Source: Terriglobia bacterium (GTDB lineage Bacteria > Acidobacteriota > Terriglobia > Bryobacterales > UBA6623). Taken from it: a DNA stretch of 64,000 nucleotides. The notes below the pieces were generated by a model, which made no database searches, had not been told where the DNA came from, and saw only the letters and a list, made by a program, of their open reading frames with translations. Position 1 is the first letter of the stretch; the number at the start of each line of letters is the position of its first letter. Shown piece after piece: positions 28,244-36,113 of the stretch. Location of the stretch: positions 319,825-383,824 of the forward strand of contig VXMF01000036.1 of the NCBI GenBank assembly GCA_009841225.1, given 5' to 3'. The position numbers and the translations under genes were made by a program.

Positions 28244-29557
28244 GTGGCCGATCGCCTTTATCGACGTAACTTTCTCGAGATCTCGGGCGCTGCTCTGGCG
28301 GCCGCGCAATCGGTCCCGGCGCAACGGCTCACGCGGCCCGTGCGGCTCGGGTTTGTCGGGGTCGGGGACCGGGGTTCGTATCACCTCGACATCGCCCTCG
28401 GGATGGATGGAATCGAGGTCCCGGCCGTGTGCGACATCAACCCTGCCGTTCTGCACCGCGCCAAGACCTGGATCGAGGAGGCTGGCAAGCCCTCGCCTCG
28501 GCTTTACGGCACGACCCGCACCGACTTCGAGCGCATGTGCGAGCAGGAAGACCTAGACTGCGTCATCTGCTCTACCTCGTGGAAGTGGCACGCTCCGATC
28601 CTGCTGGCGGCTATGCGCAACGGAAAGAACGCGGTTTCGGAAGTGCCCCTGATCCAGACCCTGGACGAGGCTTGGGAGATCGTCGAGACGCACGAAAAGA
28701 CCGGCAAGTGGGCAACGCTGGGTTTCAAGGGCGTCCATTCGACGCTGACCAACATGGTGCACCACGGCGTACTGGGTGAGATCATCCATGCCGAGAGCGG
28801 CTACGTGCACGATCTGCGGCTGGTGAAATTCGATCCGGAGCGGGAGCCGTGGCGGCTCCAGCACTCGGTGGACCGCAACGGCAATCTGTATCCGGACCAC
28901 CCGACCTGCCGCTTGATGCCGGTGATGGACATCAACCACAGCGACCGCTTCGACTTCTTGGTTTCGATGAGCTCGAAGGCGGTAATGCTGAACCGCTACG
29001 CCGACTTGTTCTACGGCCCGGACCATCCGTACGCGACGAAGGAGATGAAGCAGGGGGACTACAACTGCACGCTGCTGCGGACGGTCGGCGGCAAGCTCTA
29101 CACGCTGAACTTCGACACGAATACCCCGCATCCGCGGGAGTTCACACGGATTCAAGGGACGAAGGGCGTGCTGTTCTACAGCCGTGGGATCGGTCAGTTC
29201 ATCTACGTGGATGGCGTGAGTCCTGACCACCAATGGGAGCCGGCGGAAGAACACATGGAGCAGTACCGCCACCCGGTAGAGAAGGAGTACACGCCGCGTC
29301 CCCGGACGGCGATCCGCGGGCACGGCGGGGGACAGCGGACGACGCCCTTGAGCTGGCACCGGCTGTACGAGGCGCTGGTGGAGCAGCGCGTGACGGATTT
29401 CGACGTGTACGATTCGGTCACCTCGAGCGTGATTTCGCCGCTCAGCGAGATGTCCGTGGCCAACCGAAGTGAGCCGGTGGAGTTTCCGGACTTCACTAAG
29501 GGGAGGTGGAAGGAGCGGCTTCCGGTCGAGGTGGCGTACGAACGCGCAAGGGGCTAG
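28244..29557 (+). CDS. Gfo/Idh/MocA protein, GH109-like
   Basis: 437 residues, starting at GTG 28244. The leader YRRNFLEISGAALAAAQSVPA is Tat-like. An NAD-binding Rossmann fold follows (RLGFVGVGDRGSYH, about 35-60), then SEVPLIQTLDEAWEIV. The second domain contains RNGNLYPDHPTCRLMPVMDIN, the GH109 landmark in which the Tyr and His of YPxH are thought catalytic in the NAD-dependent alpha-N-acetylgalactosaminidases. The loop CRLMP differs from the usual GLGP, so substrate may vary. An exported NAD-dependent hydrolase fits GH109, because Tat exports the folded, cofactor-loaded enzyme. It follows agaS-pfkB after 142 bases and is a close cousin of the protein at 60842-62167. Confidence 0.82.
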   Translation: MADRLYRRNFLEISGAALAAAQSVPAQRLTRPVRLGFVGVGDRGSYHLDIALGMDGIEVPAVCDINPAVLHRAKTWIEEAGKPSPRLYGTTRTDFERMCEQEDLDCVICSTSWKWHAPILLAAMRNGKNAVSEVPLIQTLDEAWEIVETHEKTGKWATLGFKGVHSTLTNMVHHGVLGEIIHAESGYVHDLRLVKFDPEREPWRLQHSVDRNGNLYPDHPTCRLMPVMDINHSDRFDFLVSMSSKAVMLNRYADLFYGPDHPYATKEMKQGDYNCTLLRTVGGKLYTLNFDTNTPHPREFTRIQGTKGVLFYSRGIGQFIYVDGVSPDHQWEPAEEHMEQYRHPVEKEYTPRPRTAIRGHGGGQRTTPLSWHRLYEALVEQRVTDFDVYDSVTSSVISPLSEMSVANRSEPVEFPDFTKGRWKERLPVEVAYERARG

Positions 29558-29701
29558 TCGGAGGCGGTAACTCAAGGGGGCTCTGGTGTGCCAGTCCCGG
29601 CCGCCGCGCCGCCACAAACAATGAGCGATTCGACTCGAACGCACCGGGCGAGTGACGGATTGGCGCTCCATTCTTACTTCGGGTGGCCTAGGAGAGAAAT
29701 C

Positions 29702-30955
29702 ATGTTTGGGAAGAGTTCAAAATCCTGTCGTGCGGGCGTGATTGTCTTGTCCCTGATGCTTGGCCTGCTCGCCGGCCAGGGGTGCGAGTCGCCTCCGGAT
29801 TCCAGCGCCGTTGTGTTCGAGGGCGCGCGGCTGATCGTGGGCGACGGCAGTCCGCCCGTTGAGAACGCGGCCTTGGTCGTCGATGGCGGGCGACTCGCCC
29901 AGGTTGGTCCTGCAGCCGAGCTGGGTGAGTGGGCCGGCGCGAAACGCGTGGACTTGACTGGGATGACGGTCATGCCGGCCATCATCGATACGCATACCCA
30001 CCTCAATCAGGAACGCGACGCGCTCGTCGACGATCTGCGGGCTAGGGCGCGATACGGCGTGAGCGCCGCTATGAGTCTTGGGCGAGATACGCGCGACCTG
30101 TCGATCCGCGAGGAAGAGATTCCTGGCGCCGCCCGCTTTCGCTCCGCAGGCGTAGGGATTACCTCTCCCGAACCCGGACGTTCGGAAATTCCCTATTGGG
30201 TGAGTACCGAGGACGAAGCCCGTCAGGCTGTCCGGGATGAAGCGGCACGAGAGGTCGACATTATCAAGATCTGGGTCGACGATCGCAATGGGCAGTACGA
30301 GAAACTGTCGCCGGAGCTGTACGGCGCAATCATTGATGAAGCCCACCAGCACGGCATTCGCGTCACGGCCCATATTTTCGGGCTCGAAGACACGAAGGGA
30401 TTGTTGAGGGCTGGAATCGACGCGTTCGCGCACGGCGTGAGAGACACGGACGTTGACGAGGAGATCATCGAGCTGTTCAAGGAGCGCCCGCATGTCGTAC
30501 TGGTGCCAAACCTCCCCAATCGCGGCGTGGCGACGGACTTGAGCTGGCTGAGCGGCAGCCTTCCGCCGGACGAGTTGGAAGAGTTGCAAGCGGGGGCTGT
30601 CGACGACCCTGACGCGCAGGCCTTTTTTGCTATCCAGGCAAGGAACATGGCGAGACTGAGCGCCGAGGGCGTCACCATCGCGTTAGGGACGGACGGCAAC
30701 ACGCCATGGGCGCCGCACGCAGAGATGGAAGACATGGTGGCCGGCGGCATGACTCCGGCTCAGGTCATCGTGGCCGCGACTCGCAATGCAGCGGGCTTGC
30801 TGGGCCTGACCGACGCCGGGACGCTCGAAGTGGGCAAGCGCGCGGACTTCTTGGTGCTTGAGGCCAATCCGCTCGACGACATCACCAATACGCGCCAGAT
30901 CGCTAGCGTTTACTTGAATGGGGAAGATGTCGACCGCTCCGACATGGGGCAGTGA
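29702..30955 (+). CDS. Amidohydrolase lipoprotein (imidazolonepropionase-like)
   Basis: About 417 residues from ATG 29702, chosen for GGAGAG upstream and the lipoprotein signal ending LLAGQGCES. The metal-dependent hydrolase core runs MPAIIDTHTHLNQE (HxH), VDIIKIWVDD (carbamylated Lys candidate), VTAHIFG and FAHGVRD (metal His), and ALGTDGN (catalytic Asp). It ends with GTLEVGKRADFLVLEANPL and the C-terminal beta-sandwich. Relatives include imidazolonepropionase, prolidase-like dipeptidases and dihydroorotase-type enzymes, so substrate cannot be named. Surface anchored. Confidence 0.88.
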   Translation: MFGKSSKSCRAGVIVLSLMLGLLAGQGCESPPDSSAVVFEGARLIVGDGSPPVENAALVVDGGRLAQVGPAAELGEWAGAKRVDLTGMTVMPAIIDTHTHLNQERDALVDDLRARARYGVSAAMSLGRDTRDLSIREEEIPGAARFRSAGVGITSPEPGRSEIPYWVSTEDEARQAVRDEAAREVDIIKIWVDDRNGQYEKLSPELYGAIIDEAHQHGIRVTAHIFGLEDTKGLLRAGIDAFAHGVRDTDVDEEIIELFKERPHVVLVPNLPNRGVATDLSWLSGSLPPDELEELQAGAVDDPDAQAFFAIQARNMARLSAEGVTIALGTDGNTPWAPHAEMEDMVAGGMTPAQVIVAATRNAAGLLGLTDAGTLEVGKRADFLVLEANPLDDITNTRQIASVYLNGEDVDRSDMGQ

Positions 30956-31170
30956 CAGTTTCGGAATCAGGCGGCCCGGTGGTGCGAAGCTAGCGTAATC
31001 GGCATCTTGCCGGATGCGTTTCGGGTGCACACTGCTTCGGGCTCTGGTGCGCGCGCAGCCGAACAGGATTGTGGAGGACTGGGGTTTCCAGTCGTTGAGA
31101 CAGTTCATGCTGGCTCGGAACCGGTACGAACGAATGAAGGCTCTATAGTGGCTGTCTTGGAGAGAGAACA

Positions 31171-32085
31171 ATGACGAATCACGGCATTACCGGAATCATT
31201 CCACCGATGGTTACGCCGTTCGATGCGGAAGGAAATGTCGATGAAGGGCTGCACCGGGCAGAGGTCCGTCACATGCTCGCCGCCAAGGTGCACGGCCTTG
31301 CGGTGTGCGGCAGCACCGGGGAAGGTCACACGGTGACCACTGACGAAACCCGGAGAATCACAGCGTCCACGATGGAAGAAGTGGAGGGCCGGATTCCGGT
31401 CATTACTGGAATTATTTGCGACAGCACACGAGCGGCGATCGAACGGGGCAGGGCGGTGGCCGATCTTGGCGTGGCGGCGTTGCAGGTGACCCCGGTGCAC
31501 TATCTGTTCCGCCCGGACGACGGCGCGATGGAGCAACACTTCGACCGGATCGCTCAAGCCACGGGCCTGCCGGTAATCATCTATAACGTCGTACCTTGGT
31601 CCTATCTCTCGCCCAAGTTACTAGTGCGGATACTGCGAGGGGCCGACGGTGTTATCGGAGTCAAGCAGAGCGCTTCCGACCTGAAGGCTCTGGCAGACCT
31701 TCTCTTGCTCTCCGATTCCCAAGAGTTGCGTCAGAAGGGGGTGCGGATTCTCGCTGCGGTGGACGCATTTCTCTATACGTCCTTCGGTCTAGGTGCCCAC
31801 GGTGCCGTTGCCGCGATTCTGACCGCAGTTCCGGAACGTTGCGTCGAGCTATGGAATGCCGTTCAGGAGGAAGATCACCAGAGAGCGAAGCGATTGCATG
31901 AGAAGCTCATGGGCGTTTGGAACGCGATCGATCACCCCAATCTTCCGGCGAACGTGAAAACCGCGGTCAAGCTCCAAGAACGTGACGGAGGTTTCCCACG
32001 GGCGCCGATGCCTCGGAGTTCGCCGGAACAGGAAGAGCAGATTCGCCAAGCTCTGGTACGGGTTACGGAAACAGTCACTGTGTGA
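31171..32085 (+). CDS. DHDPS/N-acetylneuraminate lyase family enzyme
   Basis: 304 residues, cytoplasmic. ATG 31171 follows GGAGAGAGAACA. The TIM-barrel lyase has GSTGEGH (pyruvate carboxylate binding), IIYNVVPWSY (Tyr proton relay) and GVKQSASDLK (Schiff-base Lys). The residues after the Lys motif, AAVDAFLYTSFGLGAHG, carry Asp but Ala where sialic acid lyases usually have Glu. It could be a 2-keto-3-deoxy sugar-acid aldolase, a DHDPS-like enzyme or a divergent sialic acid lyase. The sialidase in this window makes the last attractive but not proven. Confidence 0.88.
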   Translation: MTNHGITGIIPPMVTPFDAEGNVDEGLHRAEVRHMLAAKVHGLAVCGSTGEGHTVTTDETRRITASTMEEVEGRIPVITGIICDSTRAAIERGRAVADLGVAALQVTPVHYLFRPDDGAMEQHFDRIAQATGLPVIIYNVVPWSYLSPKLLVRILRGADGVIGVKQSASDLKALADLLLLSDSQELRQKGVRILAAVDAFLYTSFGLGAHGAVAAILTAVPERCVELWNAVQEEDHQRAKRLHEKLMGVWNAIDHPNLPANVKTAVKLQERDGGFPRAPMPRSSPEQEEQIRQALVRVTETVTV

Positions 32086-32321
32086 CCGGATCAACTCGCG
32101 GTCCAGTCAGACATGTCCCAAGGTCGGCAAGCCAAGGTAACCTCGAGATCGAGCTCCGGTCAGCTACAATGCCCGAAACCGAGTCAACGGAAGTCCGCCG
32201 AGGGCGGTTGGCGAAGCGGGCTCGCCAGTCCGAACGACTCGTGCGTTCCGCACATTGCTGGCGCTCAGTTGAGCCCGCTGTCAAGGAGCGCTACACGCCG
32301 ACAGAAAAGGAAACCTGTCCG

Positions 32322-33743
32322 ATGAGCACCAGAGGTTTGCTAGTCCTCTTGGCCATGGGCATGGCCTGCGGGGGAGGACCGCCTTCATCCCAACCTGAAC
32401 GGCCCAATATCGTCTTCATCATGGTCGACGACATGGGCTGGGCCGATCTCGGCTCGTACGGCTCGAAGGCGATCCATACTCCCAATCTGGACCGCCTGGC
32501 GACCGAGGGCATGCGCTTCACCGACGCCTACGCGGGCCACACGGTGTGTGCCCCATCCCGCTGTGCCCTGATGACGGGCAAGCACACAGGGAATACGACT
32601 GTCCGGGACAACGCCGGGACGGCTCCAATCCGAGATGCCGACGTCACAATCGCCGAGGTGCTTAAGCGGGGCGGCTACGCGACCGGAGGCTTCGGGAAGT
32701 GGGGCCTTGGCGTCATGGGTTCTCCCGGAGCGGCTGAAAAACAGGGTTTCGACACGTTCTTCGGCTACTACCACCAGGTTCACGCCCACACGTACTACCC
32801 GCCTTTCCTCGTCGAAGACGGAAAACCATTCCTGTTGCCGGGCAATGCCGAGATCTACGGACTGGAGCCGGAGGAGTTTTCGGAGGATACGGCCTCGTTG
32901 AATGCTTACAAGCAGCTGAGCCCGAAAGGGCCGTTCGTGCCCCGAGCGACGCCGAAGGGCGAATACGAGTTCTCCCACGAGCTCGTGTTCGAGAGAACTC
33001 TAGACTTCATCCGCGAGAATCGAGACCGGCCGTTCTTCTGCTACGCTCCGTGGACTCCACCGCATAGCTTCTATCACCTCCCCGACGACGATCCTGCTGT
33101 GGATCTCTACAGAGACAAGCCATGGTCTGATCGGGCAAAGGTTCACGCAGCGTTCGTGAGCATGGCGGACCGACACGTTGGCGAGCTCGTGGAGTTGCTC
33201 GGAGAGCTCGGAATCGCTGACCAGACAGTGGTTTTGTTCATGTCCGATAACGGCGCTTCGAATCGGTTCGAAGGAGAGTTGGATTCTAGCGGGCCATTAC
33301 GCGGAGCGAAGCGATCCATGCACGACGGCGGGATTCGCTCGCCGCTGATCGCGTATTGGCCTGGCAAGATCGCTGTGGGCGTGGTGACCGACCACGTCAC
33401 CTACACGCCGGACATGATGCCGACCCTAGCCGAGTTGACCGGCACTGAAGACTTCGTGCCCGAGGACATTGACGGTATATCGCTCGTGCCGACCCTGCTC
33501 GGGAATGCAGCGGCGCAGCAGCGCCACGAGTATCTCTACTGGGAGTGGGATCGAGGGGGGCTCCAGCGGGCCGTGCGCCATGGGCGATGGAAGCTGGTTG
33601 CCGACGGGCAAGGCACGTGGCAGGTGTTCGACCTAGAAACGGACCTGTCGGAGTCGAACAATCTCGCCTCGGAACACCAGGACCTGATTGCGAACGCGGA
33701 GGAGTGGATCGCGGCGAATCGTACGGCTCATAGTGGCCATTGA
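32322..33743 (+). CDS. Sulfatase lipoprotein, arylsulfatase A-like
   Basis: About 473 residues. The open frame runs back to 32082, but ATG 32322 begins a lipoprotein signal (LLVLLAMGMACGGG) and has AAGGAA upstream. Metal site IMVDDMGWADLG, signature HTVCAPSRCALMTGKH (intact), GFGKWGLG, and FMSDNGASNRF are all present. The C-terminal tail DLSESNNLASEHQDLIANAEE is duplicated in degraded form at 34450-34674. Its 5' region overlaps no gene. Likely acts outside the cytoplasm on a sulfated glycan. Confidence 0.92.
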   Translation: MSTRGLLVLLAMGMACGGGPPSSQPERPNIVFIMVDDMGWADLGSYGSKAIHTPNLDRLATEGMRFTDAYAGHTVCAPSRCALMTGKHTGNTTVRDNAGTAPIRDADVTIAEVLKRGGYATGGFGKWGLGVMGSPGAAEKQGFDTFFGYYHQVHAHTYYPPFLVEDGKPFLLPGNAEIYGLEPEEFSEDTASLNAYKQLSPKGPFVPRATPKGEYEFSHELVFERTLDFIRENRDRPFFCYAPWTPPHSFYHLPDDDPAVDLYRDKPWSDRAKVHAAFVSMADRHVGELVELLGELGIADQTVVLFMSDNGASNRFEGELDSSGPLRGAKRSMHDGGIRSPLIAYWPGKIAVGVVTDHVTYTPDMMPTLAELTGTEDFVPEDIDGISLVPTLLGNAAAQQRHEYLYWEWDRGGLQRAVRHGRWKLVADGQGTWQVFDLETDLSESNNLASEHQDLIANAEEWIAANRTAHSGH

Positions 33744-33835
33744 CGACTGGGGCGGCGCCCAGCTGAAATTACTTGGCTCCCGGTTCGGGCTGCAGCACGG
33801 AGAAAAGCTCGCGACAATGCAACGCCGCCCTCATT

Positions 33836-34171
33836 TCACGTCAGCACTCGGAGCGCGGCCTCCGGAGCCTTGTCGAGTACCCGCAACAGGGCGCGTGCCG
33901 CGCCGGTCGGGCACCGCTTTCCCTGTTCCCAATTGCGGATCGTCTCATGCGGCACGTCGATGCGCCGGGCCAGCTCCATCTGGCTGAGTCCCAGCCGTCG
34001 ACGAATCCGGCGCGCATAGCGTGCCATGTCCTGCATCGCCTCGGCGTCGTCTTCCTTCTGCTGCAGGGCGATCTCCGCCTCGGTGGTGGCGTCTACCACC
34101 ACAGGGTCGATCCGCCCCTCGGGGAGGGCCGCCGGATCGTGGGGATCAATCCGAATGCGCGTTGTGCTCAT
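33836..34171 (-). CDS. HTH (XRE/Cro-type) antitoxin-like regulator
   Basis: 111 residues. The C-terminal half is a helix-turn-helix: RRRLGLSQMELARRIDVPHETIRNWEQGKR, then TGAARALLRVLDKAP. Single proteins of this shape, with an acidic N-terminal extension, are typical antitoxins of BrnT-type or RelE-type modules. Directly upstream, and overlapping its start by a few codons, is a broken brnT frame (34146-34388). The overlap is the classical toxin-antitoxin arrangement, so this gene is an orphaned antitoxin. The start follows AGGAGG in the upstream frame, 11 bases away. It probably still autoregulates its promoter. Confidence 0.8.
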   Translation of the reverse strand: MSTTRIRIDPHDPAALPEGRIDPVVVDATTEAEIALQQKEDDAEAMQDMARYARRIRRRLGLSQMELARRIDVPHETIRNWEQGKRCPTGAARALLRVLDKAPEAALRVLT

Positions 34172-34388
34172 AGTTCGCTAGCTCCCTCCTGTTGGCCTTG
34201 CAGGTCGAAGCAATGCGGATCGCCGAAACTCGAACTGCGTAGATGACAACATGCGCCTGCCCGTCGATTAAGCCGAGCGGCTGTTAGCGATCCTCGCCAT
34301 AGTCCCGCCGCCGATCCTCCACCGCGATCCGGCGCGGGTCGAAGAAGGCGGGGACGGCATAGGCAAAGTCGAAGTCGCGGCGCGTGAA
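34146..34388 (-). pseudogene. BrnT-type toxin remnant with internal stop
   Basis: Reading the minus strand from 34388 gives FDFAYAVPAFFDPRRIAVED, RRRDYGEDR, then a TAA at 34286-34284, then QPLGLIDGQAHVVIY and IASTCKANRREL, ending at 34146. This is the BrnT (DUF497) order: VFxDP, DYGExR, W/x, GxxDGR, KANRRE. The stop falls exactly where BrnT proteins have Trp (DYGExRW). The first 20 or so residues are also missing, cut off by a TGA at 34391-34389. The frame overlaps the ATG of the HTH gene. It is a dead toxin. Confidence 0.8.
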
Positions 34389-34449
34389 TCAGGCGGTATT
34401 TCTTGCATCGTCCGATTGAAGCTCGATTCTGATTGTATAGGCCAATGGC

Positions 34450-34674
34450 CTACCCTTGCCGAGACCTGCAGCAGTCTCTGTCCAAGCACATTGACGGTAT
34501 TTCGATCATGTCGACCCTTCTCGGCGACGTAGCGGAGCAGAAGCGCCACCAATTCCTCTACCGGGAGTGGGATCGAGTCGGGCCTGTCGGAGGCGAACGA
34601 TAGCGCTTCAGAACACCGGGATCTGATCGCGAACGCCGAGGAGCGGATCGCGGGGAATCGAACCGCTCATAAGG
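34450..34674 (+). pseudogene. Degraded duplicate of a sulfatase C-terminus
   Basis: Two blocks copy the end of the sulfatase at 32322-33743. The first encodes HIDGISIMSTLLGDVAEQ and LYREWDR, matching DIDGISLVPTLLGNAAAQ and LYWEWDR. The second, in another frame, encodes LSEANDSASEHRDLIANA and EERIAGNRTAH, matching LSESNNLASEHQDLIANA and EEWIAANRTAH. About 30 codons between the blocks are deleted and the frame is broken (TAG at 34600). It has no start and no signature, so it cannot be functional. Confidence 0.85.
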
Positions 34675-34702
34675 AACCCGGAAGATTGGAGTAGCGCCGA
34701 AG

Positions 34703-36055
34703 CTATCTGATCCCCGGCTCAGGCTGCAGACCGACGTTAGCTCGCCAGCCCGCCAGCAGTTCCGATAGCTCGCGAACGCGCTCGGGGTGCTTCGAAGCAA
34801 TGTCTCGCTTCTCACTAGGATCGTCCGCGAGGTCGTAAAGCTCTCGGGTGCCGCTCCAATACGCGACAAGCTTCCAGTCGCCCGCGACGACTGCTGCGTA
34901 CTGGTCTTCGTAGTGTCGCTCTAGGAACAGCGCCTCTCGCTCGATTCTGCCGTTACCAGCGAACAGGGGCTTCAAGCTGAGGCCGTCGAGAGCGGCAAAC
35001 TTGCTCGGGTCGGCGCCAGCAAGGTCAACGATCGTCGGGAAGATGTCGACGGAGACCACGGGCGTAGACTGCGTGGTGCCCGCAGGAACGTTCTCAGGCC
35101 AACGGATCAGCATGGGTACACGAGCACCTCCCTCGTACAGCGCCGTGCCGCCGGGCTTGCCCCCTCGCAAGGGCTCGTTGTAGCGCAGGCCACCTTGGTC
35201 ACCGAGAAAGATAACGACGGTGTCGTCGGCGTGCCCTGACTCCGCAAGCGCGTCGAGAATTCGGCCCACGCTTGAGTCGGTAGCTCCGACCATTGCGGCG
35301 AGTTGAGCTCGGTCATCGCTGAAGCCGCGGGCGAGATACTTGTCGACGAGATCCTTTCGTCCAATGTGCGGGGCGTGAACGTTATAGAAAAACACCGTTG
35401 CGAGAAAGGGGCGGTCTTCGCCGGCCTTGGCGAGGTAGTCGACTACGTCGTCAGTCAGGCGATCCGTGAGGTACTTGTCGGGCTCTTCGTCGGGGTAGGG
35501 ATTTCCGGCGCGCCAGTAGGGCGGATAGTAGGAGCCCGGATGTCCGAAGTTCGATACTCCGAACTGTTCGTCGAAGCCCTGCTGGACAGGATGATAGCTC
35601 TCCGAGCCTAGGTGCCATTTCCCAAAGAACGCGCTGCGATAGCCGAGCGGCCCGAGCGCTTCCGCGATCGTCACGGCGTCGAGGGGCAGCCAGTTCCGCG
35701 AGGGCCAGCGCGATGGGTCGCCCTCCCAGTGGTTGAACTCTTGGTCGGTGCGTCCCAATGAGTCGAATCCAAACTTTGGGCTAGTGGGGATGTGTCGGAC
35801 GATACCGAGGCGCGCTGGATGTTGGCCTGTCAGCAATGCCGCTCTCGAGGGGCTGCAGGTCGGGGTCGGTATGTAGGCGCGAGAGAAGATCATCGACTCG
35901 CTTGCGAGACGGTCGATTCGCGGCGTTTCGTAGGCTCCGCCCTGGTAGCCGACATGATGCCAGCCAAGGTCGTCAACGAATAAGACTAGGAAGTTGGGAG
36001 CGGCGGTCGAAACGATGGCGCAGATCGCGAGGAGCAGACTCGACCGCAGCAGCAT
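34703..36055 (-). CDS. Exported sulfatase, arylsulfatase A-like
   Basis: About 450 residues from ATG 36055 (signal MLLRSSLLLAICAIVSTAA). Metal site LFVDDLGWHHVG, signature PTCSPSRAALLTG (intact C-x-P-x-R), FFGKWHLG, FLGDQGGLRYN and a C-terminal ELYDLADDPSEKRDIAS subdomain. The first 13 bases upstream of the start end at the TnpB element (36068-37356), so whatever promoter the gene had has probably been displaced or is supplied by the element. No ribosome site is evident between element and start. Confidence 0.9.
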   Translation of the reverse strand: MLLRSSLLLAICAIVSTAAPNFLVLFVDDLGWHHVGYQGGAYETPRIDRLASESMIFSRAYIPTPTCSPSRAALLTGQHPARLGIVRHIPTSPKFGFDSLGRTDQEFNHWEGDPSRWPSRNWLPLDAVTIAEALGPLGYRSAFFGKWHLGSESYHPVQQGFDEQFGVSNFGHPGSYYPPYWRAGNPYPDEEPDKYLTDRLTDDVVDYLAKAGEDRPFLATVFFYNVHAPHIGRKDLVDKYLARGFSDDRAQLAAMVGATDSSVGRILDALAESGHADDTVVIFLGDQGGLRYNEPLRGGKPGGTALYEGGARVPMLIRWPENVPAGTTQSTPVVSVDIFPTIVDLAGADPSKFAALDGLSLKPLFAGNGRIEREALFLERHYEDQYAAVVAGDWKLVAYWSGTRELYDLADDPSEKRDIASKHPERVRELSELLAGWRANVGLQPEPGIR

Positions 36056-36080
36056 CACAGGGAGATTGTAAGGGGGAATA

Positions 36081-36113
36081 TATGCGAGAGTACCGTTAGG
36101 CCGCCCTCGCATA
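36081..36113 (-). repeat. Right-end hairpin of the TnpB element
   Basis: TATGCGAG at 36081-36088 pairs perfectly with CTCGCATA at 36106-36113 around 17 bases. It overlaps the tnpB stop codon and lies 10 bases inside the proposed element end. This is the position of the subterminal palindrome and of the omega-RNA scaffold in IS605-type elements. Confidence 0.6.

Noticed and set aside
28553..29671. 372-codon minus-strand ORF opposite the GH109-like gene
   Set aside because: Antisense to conserved motifs; its composition is that of a GC-rich mirror frame.
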